A stretch of DNA of 64,000 nt from G963675935 sp963675935 (GCA_963675935.2 CAXXPV010000003.1:1054001-1118000); one strand, 5' to 3'. Counted from the stretch's first letter, positions 49,935 through 58,027 are shown. Numbers and translations: made by a program. Notes: generated from the sequence alone by a model not told the origin.

Positions 49935-50932
49935 GGCACGTTTCCTGCGATTGTCATTGTGGGCGCGAAAAGCCGGTGAAGCAGGGGGATGTCGACGAGG
50001 AGCAAAAGCACAATTACAATCGCGCATGCCACGACACACACCATCAGCGGCCTCTCCTTGTATAGCTTTTCAGGAGCTTGGGCGGCGCTGTTCGGTTTCA
50101 GCCCGATGCTCAAATAGATGGCCATCACGATCGCCACCAAAGGATAAGCTAGAATCAGTTCCAGACGATAGCGTATCGTGAAGGCGCCGAAGAACAACAT
50201 AGCCGCGGAGCCGTAGAACATGATGCAAACCAGCAGGCGGTCCAAGCTGTAGTAACCGAAAGAGCGCCGATACATGGTTGCCCGTTCCGCGTCTCCGATG
50301 TCGCGGTACTCGGCGTAGCGTTTGATGGCCATGAAATAGCAACCGATCATCCAGTAACTCAGGACAAGCGAGGCCGAGGGCAATGTTGCGATGCTCACGA
50401 TGAACCAACCGGCCAACAGACGCAGCGGATTATTGACGGCTTCGGAGAGTACGTCCAGATAGGGCTTGTCCTTGCTCCGCAGCGGCGGGATGTTGTAGAA
50501 ACATCCCATTAACCAAAGGGCGAACATCGTGATCGCGAATGGAACAGACACGAGTGCCCCCAGCGCCAACCCCGCCGCCATCAACAGTATCCATTGCACA
50601 TAAGCCAGAGGAATGCTCACATTCCCGGCGGGTACCGGTCGACGGCACTTGATCGGATGGAAGCGATCGTACGGGCCATCGAGAACCTCATTGATCGTGT
50701 AATTGCTCGAAGCAATCAGGCATACGGATAGCATTCCAATTACGATGCACCAGCACAAGCTGCCAAACGTCCACGTCTCGAAAGTCATCGCGGCGACGAT
50801 GCCTGGAAGAACGAACACATTTTTGACCCAATGGTCGACTCTCGCGATTTTCAAATGCCCCAAAACCGTAGGGTGCGTGGCTGGCAACTGATAGGTAATA
50901 TGATTTCTCGACGATGAGGCTGATTCTATCAT
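49931..50932 (-). CDS. UbiA-family prenyltransferase (decaprenyl-phosphate phosphoribosyltransferase-like)
   Basis: 333 residues, about nine membrane segments. Aspartate motif 1 is NYTINEVLDGPYDRFHP (N-x4-D...D), followed by KCRRPVPAGNVS; motif 2 is PYLDVLSEA with neighbouring NNPLRLLAGW. The RRPVPAG phrase and the neighbouring polyprenyl-linked glycosyltransferase favour the branch making polyprenyl-phosphoryl pentose donors rather than ubiquinone or menaquinone enzymes. Inner membrane. First gene of the two-gene unit; GC-skewed repeat-rich gap upstream. Confidence 0.75.
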   Translation of the reverse strand: MIESASSSRNHITYQLPATHPTVLGHLKIARVDHWVKNVFVLPGIVAAMTFETWTFGSLCWCIVIGMLSVCLIASSNYTINEVLDGPYDRFHPIKCRRPVPAGNVSIPLAYVQWILLMAAGLALGALVSVPFAITMFALWLMGCFYNIPPLRSKDKPYLDVLSEAVNNPLRLLAGWFIVSIATLPSASLVLSYWMIGCYFMAIKRYAEYRDIGDAERATMYRRSFGYYSLDRLLVCIMFYGSAAMLFFGAFTIRYRLELILAYPLVAIVMAIYLSIGLKPNSAAQAPEKLYKERPLMVCVVACAIVIVLLLLVDIPLLHRLFAPTMTIAGNVP

Positions 50933-51301
50933 GATAGCTGCGGGTATCAGGGTGTTAAAAAAAAGGGGGGGCTAAGGGTGACTGACTGATAACAACGCCA
51001 ACAGGATCCGTTGATTGCCGGCACGGCGCAGAGCCGTCCCTCGTCCTGCTACAGGAGGGCGGGACTATAGCATTGTCGGCCAGCTCTGCCAAGATGAATC
51101 CGCCGCAGAAATCGAGAGTCTGGGTGGTATGGCGATAATGAGAGGATGCGGCATTGCTCCATCCATCCATCCATCCATTTGGTGAGGCCGCTTTCAACTC
51201 GCGTAGCCCGCTGTGATGGGAAGTAAAACTGCCATAGCCCAGCTTATTCCACTTTTTGACGATAATCGTGGAGTTTTGCGCGGCCCAGCCGGAGGCTATT
51301 C
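50933..51301. other. non-coding gap with microsatellite
   Basis: Holds TCCATCCATCCATCCAT (51161-51177), a homopolymer pair A8/G7 near 50960, and no supported gene. It probably carries the promoter of the UbiA operon. Confidence 0.5.
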
Positions 51302-51589
51302 CAGGAGAATTGCAAAGTCCAGGAAACCGTCATTCTGAGAGGCTGTGATTTTTTCGACGACTGGCGGAATCGTTGACGTAAGTCCTTATTCCTTGGTTGC
51401 CGAAACGACGAGAAATAACGACTTACGTCGCGTGCCTCGTCAAGCAGTCGAAAAAATCACATCCTCTGAGCGTAGCGAAGAATCTCCGTGGTATCGCGTA
51501 AGTTCCTGTGGGCCAACGAGATTCTTCGCTGCGCTCAGAATGACGGTCTTTCCTATCTATCCCCAAAATGCGACTATGCAATTCTCCTG
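51302..51589. repeat. palindromic element A, interrupted by another element
   Basis: Terminal arms CAGGAGAATTGCA (51302-51314) and its inverse (51577-51589). Internal arms GCGTAGCGAAGAATCTC and GAGATTCTTCGCTGCGCTC. Copy B at 51959-52114 is the same element uninterrupted. Copy A contains 131 extra bp: a 126-bp insertion plus a 5-bp duplication. Confidence 0.8.
51340..51465. mobile_element. 126-bp MITE inserted in element A with 5-bp target duplication
   Basis: Ends AGGCTGTGATTTTTTCGAC (51340) and the inverse of AGGATGTGATTTTTTCGAC (to 51465), one mismatch in 19. It is flanked by CTGAG on both sides (51335-51339, 51466-51470). The empty site is seen in element B (GTCATTTTGAGCGTAG). No coding capacity; a non-autonomous element moved by a transposase that makes 5-bp duplications. 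Confidence 0.85.
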
Positions 51590-51602
51590 GAGGCTATTCT
51601 CC

Positions 51603-51770
51603 TCAATCCAGATATTCGGTCATCAATCGCCAAACCGCGAAAATGCCGACGATGCTGCCGACCGAACTGAGCAGGAAATCGCCCATCAGTCCGAAACCGA
51701 AGTAATCGCCCAGCCACCAGCCGGCATAACCGCCGGCGGTCATTCCCACGAACATAAGCAGTCGGTTCAT
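51603..51770 (-). CDS. small membrane protein, 55 aa
   Basis: MNRLLMFVGMTAGGYAGWWL, then GDYFGFGLMGDFLLSSVGSI and VGIFAVWRLMTEYLD: two hydrophobic helices with glycine-rich faces. The ATG at 51770 has AAGGAAT upstream. Similar short glycine-rich two-helix proteins are common in planctomycetes and cyanobacteria; function unknown. It lies on the minus strand between two copies of a palindromic element. Confidence 0.65.
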   Translation of the reverse strand: MNRLLMFVGMTAGGYAGWWLGDYFGFGLMGDFLLSSVGSIVGIFAVWRLMTEYLD

Positions 51771-51782
51771 GGTTTATTCCTT

Positions 51783-51806
51783 GTTCCCACGCTCCGAAGT
51801 GGGAAT
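51783..51806. repeat. GTTCCCACGC-type palindrome upstream of the 55-aa gene
   Basis: Degenerate copy (GTTCCCACGCTCCGAAGTGG) 12 bp upstream of the start codon. Confidence 0.6.
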
Positions 51807-51958
51807 AAGAGTGGAAATAATGGGGGGCTGTTTTGTCTAGGCAAGACGGGCAGTTGTTTTTGCGGTGTACAGTCTATCTTCGCTATATTTGGTGAATGTC
51901 ACCTTTTTACTCGCCCGGCGTATTGTATCGCGGCAATGGAAAACCGCAACGCGGAAGC

Positions 51959-52114
51959 AGGAGAGCTGCAAAGTCCAGGAAACCGTCATTTTGAGCGTAG
52001 CGAAGAATCTCCGTGGTATCGCGTAAGTTCTTGTGGGCCAACGAGATTCTTCGCTGCGATCAGAATGACGGTTTTTCCCATCTATCCCAAAAATGCGACG
52101 TTGCAGTTCTCCTG
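51959..52114. repeat. palindromic element B (uninterrupted)
   Basis: 156 bp, arms CAGGAGAGCTGCA and TGCAGTTCTCCTG, inner inverted GAGCGTAGCGAAGAATCTC pair. About 90% identical by eye to element A without its insertion. Lies upstream of nuoI; open frames across it are repeat-derived. Confidence 0.8.
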
Positions 52115-52251
52115 AACGCGGAAGGGCAAGGCTTGCCAGTGGCCCCTGAAGTCGCCTATAATCGTTGGCCGTCCGGGCCTTTCGAGATGCCGTGCCACTC
52201 CGACTAACGGGTGGTGTTTTGTCGAATCGCCCAATCCTGATGAGGCCCAAC

Positions 52252-52791
52252 ATGCAAAACTGGCTTCGGAACGTCGTTCAGGCGGTGGTCACGGTCGCCG
52301 TCGCGCTGTGGGTGTCGGTGCGTTACTGGTTCCGCACGTATAACCCCCGGCGTAAGACGTTCACCGAGCATTATGAGTATCCCGAGTTACCGACCGTGGT
52401 ATCGCCTCGTTTTCGCGGATTTCACCGCTACGACCTGACGACCTGCATCGCGTGCGAGCGTTGCGCGAGAGACTGTCCCGCTGGTTGCATCTCGATCGGC
52501 AAGGAGCGGGTGGAGGGGCGCAAGGGATTTCAGGTGACCAGTTACGTGATCGATTATGGGAAGTGCATGTTTTGCGGAATTTGCACGGAGAATTGCCCCG
52601 CCGACTGCATATTGATGGGTTCCACGTACGACTTGGCTTGTTACAGTCGAGACGGTTGCATTGTGGATTTTTCGCGTCTTCCGCTTGAAGTTGCCTGGGG
52701 GCGGGCAACGCTCAACCCAACGGTGGTAGCCAACGCCAAGGTGATCGCCCATCCGGTGCATGGTGGTCCAAACGCTGCAAAAAGTTCGTAG
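52252..52791 (+). CDS. nuoI: NADH-quinone oxidoreductase subunit I
   Basis: 179 residues. Two 8Fe-ferredoxin motifs CIACERCARDCP and CMFCGICTENCP bind clusters N6a and N6b of complex I. An N-terminal hydrophobic stretch (residues 6-24) precedes YWFRTYNPRRKTFTEHYEYP. The ATG at 52252 has GAGG six bases upstream. It is the first gene of this nuo cluster, an unusual place. The last codons and the TAG stop fall in a dispersed repeat (52784-52847), which separates it from nuoA. Confidence 0.93.
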   Translation: MQNWLRNVVQAVVTVAVALWVSVRYWFRTYNPRRKTFTEHYEYPELPTVVSPRFRGFHRYDLTTCIACERCARDCPAGCISIGKERVEGRKGFQVTSYVIDYGKCMFCGICTENCPADCILMGSTYDLACYSRDGCIVDFSRLPLEVAWGRATLNPTVVANAKVIAHPVHGGPNAAKSS

Positions 52792-52847
52792 TTCCGCCTT
52801 TAGGCGTTTTTTGTTGCGACGCTCCGTCTGAAGGCGGGACTACGAAC
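52784..52847. repeat. inverted pair of the TTCCGCCTTTAGGCG-type repeat containing the nuoI stop
   Basis: GTTCGTAGTTCCGCCTTTAG (from 52784) faces its inverse CTGAAGGCGGGACTACGAAC (to 52847). The nuoI TAG (52789-52791) is bases 6-8 of the repeat. Confidence 0.7.
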
Positions 52848-52934
52848 GACGCATAGACTTGCAAAAAGTCTTGTATACCCTACAATGGCTGCCTTACAAG
52901 CAATCCGTCCCAGGAGAGGGTGTGCCCTTTCTCA

Positions 52935-53606
52935 ATGATGGCGTCGATCGCTATTGTCGCCTACTTGGCGCTGTTCGCCACGGTTGGGTTTTTGTTCATC
53001 CTTGTTTCCCTTCTTCTTGGGAAGTTGCTACGTCCCCATGCGCCGACGGATCAGAAGCTGGCCACCTATGAGTGTGGCGAGCCGTCGGTGGGGCCTGGCC
53101 TTGGCTCGGGCACAGCGCAGTTCGACCTGCGATTCTACGTCGTGGCCCTGGTTTTTCTGATCTTCGAGGTCGAGGTGGCCCTGTTCTTCCCGGCGGCCGT
53201 CGTGTTCGGAAAAGCGAACCAACTGCGCGATCCGGGACGTACGACCGTGGCGGTGCGGGAGGGGCGAGATCGGTCTGTAACACTGGTTTTGACGCCGGGG
53301 GCGAAAGAGACCTATCGAGAGTTCGGTGTATCGGAATCGGCCGTGTTGCATGGCGCCGCGAATGGGCATGGAATCGAGGCGACGGAAGATGCCGTTTGCG
53401 ACAACGCCGAGGCGATTGAGAAGCAGGCGAAAACGCTGTCGCTGGCCTCGATGCTCGACTTGGGCGTGTTTTTCGCGGTCTTGCTGGTGGGGTTCGCGTT
53501 CGTGTGGCGGCGGGGCGATTTGAACTGGGTTCGCGCGACGCGGCATCCCTCGACTCCACTCGAGACCGCGGCCATGATGAACAAAATGCGGCGGGAAGAT
53601 TTTTAG
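52935..53606 (+). CDS. nuoA: NADH-quinone oxidoreductase subunit A, with long insertion
   Basis: 223 residues against the usual ~120. Three membrane helices: the first at residues 3-30, the second with FYVVALVFLIFEVEVALFFP (conserved E pair), the third SMLDLGVFFAVLLVGFAFVW. The conserved YECGEPSVGPG loop is present. Between helices 2 and 3 lies a ~70-residue soluble insertion (KANQLRDPGRTTVAV... to ...EAIEKQAKTLS). Complex I subunit at the proton-pumping arm base. The start is uncertain: GTG at 52920 is very close to AGGAGAGGG, ATG at 52935 farther. Confidence 0.9.
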   Translation: MMASIAIVAYLALFATVGFLFILVSLLLGKLLRPHAPTDQKLATYECGEPSVGPGLGSGTAQFDLRFYVVALVFLIFEVEVALFFPAAVVFGKANQLRDPGRTTVAVREGRDRSVTLVLTPGAKETYREFGVSESAVLHGAANGHGIEATEDAVCDNAEAIEKQAKTLSLASMLDLGVFFAVLLVGFAFVWRRGDLNWVRATRHPSTPLETAAMMNKMRREDF

Positions 53607-53619
53607 ACACTGAATCCTC

Positions 53620-53723
53620 GTTCCCACGCTCCGCGTGGGAACGCATCGCTTGCAACGCTCCGCGTTGCTTGGATCGACGCGAAGCGTCGGAGAAAAGCGG
53701 GTTCCCACGCGGAGCGTGGGAAC
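53620..53723. repeat. paired GTTCCCACGC palindromes between nuoA and nuoC
   Basis: GTTCCCACGCTCCGCGTGGG (53620-53642) and GTTCCCACGCGGAGCGTGGG (53701-53723) flank a third palindrome (GCAACGCTCCGCGTTGC, 53651-53667). They fill the gap where nuoB normally lies. Confidence 0.75.
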
Positions 53724-53736
53724 CAGGTTGGAAATT

Positions 53737-54267
53737 ATGAACGTTCAAGACATTTACGCCCGATTGCTTCGCCCGTTCCGGCCGTGGCTGCTGTCGCACG
53801 GTTTCGAGGCGATCGATCCGTGGATCGAAATTCGTGCGGACGGAATGTCGGAAGTGTGCCGCTACTTGCGCGGCGAGCCGGACCTGAAGTTCAACATGCT
53901 TCACTGCATCACGGGCATCGACTATTTCGAGCCGGACCCGAAGAAAGCGGCGCAGGTCGAGCAGCCGCCGCACATCGAGTTGACGTATCACCTTTCGAGC
54001 ACGACGCTCCGGCACCGGTTGGTGTTGAAGAGCAAGATTCCGCGTTGGATGGAAGACGAGCCGGGTCTGCTGCCCGAAATGCCCAGCGTCAGCGGCATTT
54101 GGAGCACGGCCGACTGGCACGAGCGCGAGGTGTTCGATCTGGTGGGCGTGTATTTTCTCGGCCATCGCGACATACGCCGCATCCTTTGCCCGGAAGACTG
54201 GGAGGGCTATCCCTTGCGGAGAGACTACCAGATGCCGGCCGAATACCACGGAATCCCGTCGAGATAG
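53737..54267 (+). CDS. nuoC: NADH-quinone oxidoreductase subunit C
   Basis: 176 residues, the 30-kDa peripheral-arm subunit, not fused to NuoD. Signature: STADWHEREVFDLVGVYFLG, HRDIRRILCPEDWEGYPLRR. The first half is shorter and more divergent than in E. coli. The ATG at 53737 sits right after the repeat cluster; the upstream AGGTTGGAA may serve as ribosome site. Five bases separate its stop from nuoD. Confidence 0.93.
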   Translation: MNVQDIYARLLRPFRPWLLSHGFEAIDPWIEIRADGMSEVCRYLRGEPDLKFNMLHCITGIDYFEPDPKKAAQVEQPPHIELTYHLSSTTLRHRLVLKSKIPRWMEDEPGLLPEMPSVSGIWSTADWHEREVFDLVGVYFLGHRDIRRILCPEDWEGYPLRRDYQMPAEYHGIPSR

Positions 54268-54271
54268 ACCG

Positions 54272-55477
54272 ATGACAGCCGAGCGTGTACAACCTGAAAC
54301 GATCGAGTTCGACGTTCGCACGGACGAGATGTTGGTCAACATGGGTCCGCAGCATCCGAGCACGCACGGCGTGTTGCGCATGGCGTTGCGGACCGACGGC
54401 GAGATCGTGACCGAGGCGACGCCGCACATCGGCTATTTGCATCGCTGCGCCGAGAAGATCGGCGAAAGCCTGACGGTGCGCCAGTTTCTGCCCTATACCG
54501 ACCGGCTCGATTATCTTTCCAGCATGAGCATGAATCTCGGCTGGGCGTTGTGCGTCGAGAAGTTGCTGGGCATTCGCGTTTCGGAAAAGACGCGGCATCT
54601 CCGGGTCGCCATCGTCGAGTTGAGCCGAATAGCGAACCATCTGGTGGCGGCCAGCAGCAGCGGGTTGGACTTGGGCAGCTTCACGCCGTACATGTGGACG
54701 TTCCGCGAGCGCGAGAAGATCGTCGATTTGTTCGAGGACGTTTGCGGCGCCCGATTGACGTACAGCTACATCCTGCCGGGCGGCATGAAGGCCGATTTGC
54801 CCGACGGGTGGATTGCGAAGTGCGACGCCTTCCTCGATCAGTTCGTGCCGGTGATCGACGAAGTTCACGCATTGCTGACCAGTAACGCGATTTTCATCCA
54901 CCGCATGGCCAATGTCGGGGTAATGTCGGCCGCGACGGCCATCGACTATGGATGCACCGGGCCGGTGTTGCGCGGCAGCGGAGTCGATTGGGACTTGCGC
55001 CGCGACGGCGAGCCGATCTACACCGAGATGTACGACGGCTACACGTGGCAAGTGATTGCCCCGATCAATGGACAATATCCGACCGACCATCCGTATCCGC
55101 CGGTTCCGAAAGAGGCCGTGGTGGGCGATTCGTGGCATCGGTACTTCGTCCGAATGCTCGAAGTGGTGCAGTCGATGGACCTGATTCGCCAGGCATTGAA
55201 AAAATACACGTTGGCCGAGGGCGAGGTGGACAAGCCGATCGAGATGCGGCGAAAGCTGCCGAAGGGCGAGGCCTATCTTGAAACCGAGGCGCCGAAGGGT
55301 CAGATGGGCTTCATGATCGTCGGCGACGGCACGGCGATACCGCGACGCGTGCGGATACGCAGCAGCAGTTTCAGCAATCTTTCGACGATGTCGGAAATTT
55401 GCCGCGGCGCATTCGTGGCCGACATTCCCGCGATTATTTCGTCGTTGGACATCGTGTTGGGGGAGATCGATCGATAA
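54272..55477 (+). CDS. nuoD: NADH-quinone oxidoreductase subunit D
   Basis: 401 residues, normal length. MGPQHPSTHGVLRMALRTDG forms part of the quinone site with the conserved His; further family blocks are HIGYLHRCAEKIGE, DRLDYLSSMSMNLGW, GPVLRGSGVDWDLRR and the ending SLDIVLGEIDR. NuoD is the quinone-binding 49-kDa subunit that contacts NuoB, which is missing here. ATG at 54272. Confidence 0.95.
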   Translation: MTAERVQPETIEFDVRTDEMLVNMGPQHPSTHGVLRMALRTDGEIVTEATPHIGYLHRCAEKIGESLTVRQFLPYTDRLDYLSSMSMNLGWALCVEKLLGIRVSEKTRHLRVAIVELSRIANHLVAASSSGLDLGSFTPYMWTFREREKIVDLFEDVCGARLTYSYILPGGMKADLPDGWIAKCDAFLDQFVPVIDEVHALLTSNAIFIHRMANVGVMSAATAIDYGCTGPVLRGSGVDWDLRRDGEPIYTEMYDGYTWQVIAPINGQYPTDHPYPPVPKEAVVGDSWHRYFVRMLEVVQSMDLIRQALKKYTLAEGEVDKPIEMRRKLPKGEAYLETEAPKGQMGFMIVGDGTAIPRRVRIRSSSFSNLSTMSEICRGAFVADIPAIISSLDIVLGEIDR

Positions 55478-55482
55478 AAAAC

Positions 55483-55501
55483 AACCGCTTGCGGTTTCGC
55501 A
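55483..55501. repeat. AACCGCTTGCGGTTTCGCA repeat between nuoD and nuoH
   Basis: A copy of the RAYT-type repeat, 6 bp after the nuoD stop, within a transcribed operon. Confidence 0.75.
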
Positions 55502-55534
55502 AAGTTCAATGGACCGACAACAAACAATTTCATA

Positions 55535-56701
55535 GTGACTGAACTTCTAATCAAACTTCCGATTCCGCTCTGGCTGTCGTACACGATCGTCGGCGTCATC
55601 CAGTGCATTTTGTGCCTGACGGTGGCGCTCTGTGCGGCGGCGGTGTTTATTTGGCTGGAACGAAAGGTCGCGGCACGCATCCAAGACCGGCTTGGCCCGA
55701 CGCGCGTGGGCGGGCGGTTCGGCTGGCTGCAACCGCCGGCCGACGGCATCAAGCTGCTCCTCAAGGAAGACATCATTCCCGACGCGGCCGACCGCCCGCT
55801 ATTCCGCATTGCGCCGTACATCACGTTTTGTGCGGTTTTTTGCACGTTTATAGCGTTGCCGTTCGCCAGCGGCTGGGTGGCGTGGCAATTCGACACCGCC
55901 GCGTTCTTCATTCTGGCCGTGGCCGGCCTCGAAATTTTCGGCGCGATCATCGGCGGCTACGCCTCCGGGTCGAAGTGGTCGCTTTTCGGGGCGATGCGAG
56001 TGGCCGCGCAGGTTGTAAGCTATGAAATCCCCTTGGCCCTGTGCGTCGTCGCGCCGGTGCTGATTACCGGCTCGATGGACCTTGTGGTCATCGGCGATCA
56101 TCAGGCGGGCTGGTTTTTTAATTGGCACGTCTTCCATGAGCCGTTCACGTTCGTGGTATTTGTCATCTTTATGACCTGCGCGTTCGCCAACACGAACCGC
56201 GCCCCGTTCGACCTGCCCGAGGCCGAGAGCGAACTGGTGGCGGGCTTTATGACCGAGTATTCCGGCTGGCGCTGGGTGGTTTTTTTCATGGGCGAATACG
56301 CCGCGATGTTCGTCGTCTGCGGACTGGGCGCCGTGCTGTTTCTGGGCGGCTGGAACGGCCCGATTCCCGTGGCCACGTGGCTTTGTCTCACGCCGGAACA
56401 CGGGCCGGTTTTGGCGTGGTTCGGCAATCTGCTGGGGATGTGCAACTTTATTACGAAGGCGGTCTTGCTCGTGGTGTTCATGATTACCGTCCGGTGGACG
56501 CTGCCTCGGCTGCGGGTCGATCAGGTGATGGCCACGTGCCTGAAATACTGCGTGCCCATCGCCGCGGCCATGCTGGCCTGCGTCGCGATTTGGTGCTACG
56601 CGCTGCCCGGCGGATTGTCGGGCGAAATGCACCGTTCGGCGGCGGTCGCCAAACAACAACAGCAGCAGCCGAATTCGCCGTTGCGGCGGTTGGAGAAATA
56701 A
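55535..56701 (+). CDS. nuoH: NADH-quinone oxidoreductase subunit H
   Basis: 388 residues, eight membrane helices. ERKVAARIQDRLGPTRVGGR and GWLQPPADGIKLLLKEDIIP are the quinone-chamber loops; FDLPEAESELVAGFMTEYSG is the conserved acidic loop coupling to the membrane arm. GTG start at 55535. The tail is polar with KQQQQQPNS. Two bases separate its stop from the nuoJ start. Confidence 0.95.
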   Translation: MTELLIKLPIPLWLSYTIVGVIQCILCLTVALCAAAVFIWLERKVAARIQDRLGPTRVGGRFGWLQPPADGIKLLLKEDIIPDAADRPLFRIAPYITFCAVFCTFIALPFASGWVAWQFDTAAFFILAVAGLEIFGAIIGGYASGSKWSLFGAMRVAAQVVSYEIPLALCVVAPVLITGSMDLVVIGDHQAGWFFNWHVFHEPFTFVVFVIFMTCAFANTNRAPFDLPEAESELVAGFMTEYSGWRWVVFFMGEYAAMFVVCGLGAVLFLGGWNGPIPVATWLCLTPEHGPVLAWFGNLLGMCNFITKAVLLVVFMITVRWTLPRLRVDQVMATCLKYCVPIAAAMLACVAIWCYALPGGLSGEMHRSAAVAKQQQQQPNSPLRRLEK

Positions 56702-56703
56702 TA

Positions 56704-57405
56704 ATGATCGACGCCGTCAACTGGCACAGTTTCTTCTTCCTGCTTCTCGCGGCGGTCGCGTGTTGGTTCGCCGTGGCCGTGGTTGTTTCGGGCAACATCG
56801 TGCGGATGGCCTGCTATCTGGTGGTTTCGCTGACGGCGGTGGCGGGCTTGTTTTTTCTGGCGGGGGCCGATTTTCTCGGCGCCGCGCAACTCATGGTCTA
56901 CGTCGGCGGCACGATGGTTTTGCTGGTGTTCGGCGTGATGCTTACCACGCGAGGGCCATTCGTTTCGATGAAGACCGGCGGCGGCCTGTGGATTTTGGGC
57001 ATCATCATCGGCGTCGCGCTTCTGGCCGTGTTGCTGCAAAGCGCTTTCGGCATTTCCCGATGGGCGGGGCCAAACGCCTCGGTTGCAGGAGGCGACTCCG
57101 ATGCTGGGGGAGTTGATGCTGGGATGGCTGTTGCACTGCCACCCCAACAAACTCCGACGGTTGGGCAACTTGGCATGGGCCTGTTGGGCGTGCGCACCGA
57201 CCGGCTCGACCAGCCGGACGCGCTGCGTCGCGGGGGCATGTCGGGCTATCTGCTTCCGTTTGAAATTATTTCCGTCCATCTGGTGGTGGTGTTGATCGGC
57301 GCGGCGTTTTTGGCCCGCGCGCGTCGCAGAGTGGGAAAGAAAACGCCCGCCCTGTCGCGGGAAGACACTGCCCAGGTGGTCGATTATCTCTTGAAGAAAA
57401 TGTAA
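56704..57405 (+). CDS. nuoJ: NADH-quinone oxidoreductase subunit J
   Basis: 233 residues, five membrane helices. The conserved helix GAAQLMVYVGGTMVLLVFGV includes the pi-bulge region at the complex I membrane arm. Between helices 4 and 5 is an insertion (ASVAGGDSDAGGVDAGMAVA LPPQQTP) partly encoded by a degenerate palindrome (57117-57149). ATG at 56704. The C-terminal LKKM codons are duplicated just downstream (57461 on). Confidence 0.93.
   Translation: MIDAVNWHSFFFLLLAAVACWFAVAVVVSGNIVRMACYLVVSLTAVAGLFFLAGADFLGAAQLMVYVGGTMVLLVFGVMLTTRGPFVSMKTGGGLWILGIIIGVALLAVLLQSAFGISRWAGPNASVAGGDSDAGGVDAGMAVALPPQQTPTVGQLGMGLLGVRTDRLDQPDALRRGGMSGYLLPFEIISVHLVVVLIGAAFLARARRRVGKKTPALSREDTAQVVDYLLKKM
57117..57149. 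repeat. degenerate palindrome inside nuoJ, related to the glgB terminator hairpin
   Basis: TGCTGGGATGGCTGTTGCAC then TGCCACCCCAACA. It differs from 38043-38075 at about seven of 33 positions and is read in frame. Confidence 0.4.
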
Positions 57406-57536
57406 TGGATTATTTAATGTTACCATCGGGCTTTCGCACTACCTCGCGGTCGGCGTCATGTATCTCTTGAAGAAAATGCAATGAACCTATTAACGCAACC
57501 CATCGGGCTTTCGCACTACCTCGCGGTCGGCGCCGT
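57385..57536. repeat. imperfect tandem duplication at the nuoJ-nuoK junction
   Basis: TATCTCTTGAAGAAAATG and, about 38 bp on, CATCGGGCTTTCGCACTACC occur twice, offset 76-77 bp. The first copy contains the real nuoJ stop and a dead start-like region; the second contains the real nuoK start. Confidence 0.8.
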
Positions 57537-57825
57537 GCTGTTCGTTTGCGGCGTGGTTTGCATGGCCACGAAGCGGAACCTGCTGGGCATTCTGATGGGC
57601 ATCGAATTGATCTTGAACGGGGCCAACCTGAATTTCGTGGCGTTTGGCTGTCCTGGGCTGCGGGCCGACCCGACCGACTCGATTGGACTGGACGGCGCGA
57701 TGATTGCGTTGTTCGTGATCGTGCTGGCCGCGGCCGAGGCGGCCGTCGCGTTGGCCATCGCCCTGAATTATTACAACAACCACGCCACGGTCGATGTGGA
57801 CCACGGCGAGGAATTAAAAGGATAA
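57481..57825 (+). CDS. nuoK: NADH-quinone oxidoreductase subunit K
   Basis: 114 residues, three membrane helices. LLGILMGIELILNGANLNFV holds the conserved membrane glutamate of helix 2, and MIALFVIVLAAAEAAVALAI the second, both needed for proton movement. ATG at 57481, eight bases from an AAGAAAA stretch; no strong ribosome site. The C-terminus (YYNNHATVDVDHGEELKG) is normal. Confidence 0.93.
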   Translation: MNLLTQPIGLSHYLAVGAVLFVCGVVCMATKRNLLGILMGIELILNGANLNFVAFGCPGLRADPTDSIGLDGAMIALFVIVLAAAEAAVALAIALNYYNNHATVDVDHGEELKG

Positions 57826-57894
57826 AAGGACAATGTGCCGTTTGGCGACCTTCGGAAAGGAATGACACCGTCGAGAAAATCACTTACGCGAAAG

Positions 57895-57979
57895 AAAATA
57901 GCCGGAGGCTAACAGCCTCCGGTGGGTAGTCACGCGGGTTAACTCGCTCTACCGCGGGCCGTTGGCCCCCGGCTATTTT
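57895..57979. repeat. 85-bp palindromic element between nuoK and nuoL
   Basis: Ends AAAATAGCCGG and CCGGCTATTTT. Internal palindrome GGAGGCTAACAGCCTCC (57904-57920). Its right part, inverted, matches 23240-23268. It could form a strong hairpin within the operon mRNA. Confidence 0.65.
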
Positions 57980-58027
57980 TGCTCGCTAGACTCTCTCCCT
58001 CGGCGTCGATAATGGAATTTTTTTCGC

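Noticed and set aside
51837..52253. 138-codon minus-strand frame with HSDRSEESRWPTRTYAIPRR
   Set aside because: That phrase is the translation of the palindromic element B; not a gene.
52996..54429. 477-codon minus-strand frame over nuoA-nuoC
   Set aside because: Antisense of well-recognised complex I genes and crossing a repeat cluster.
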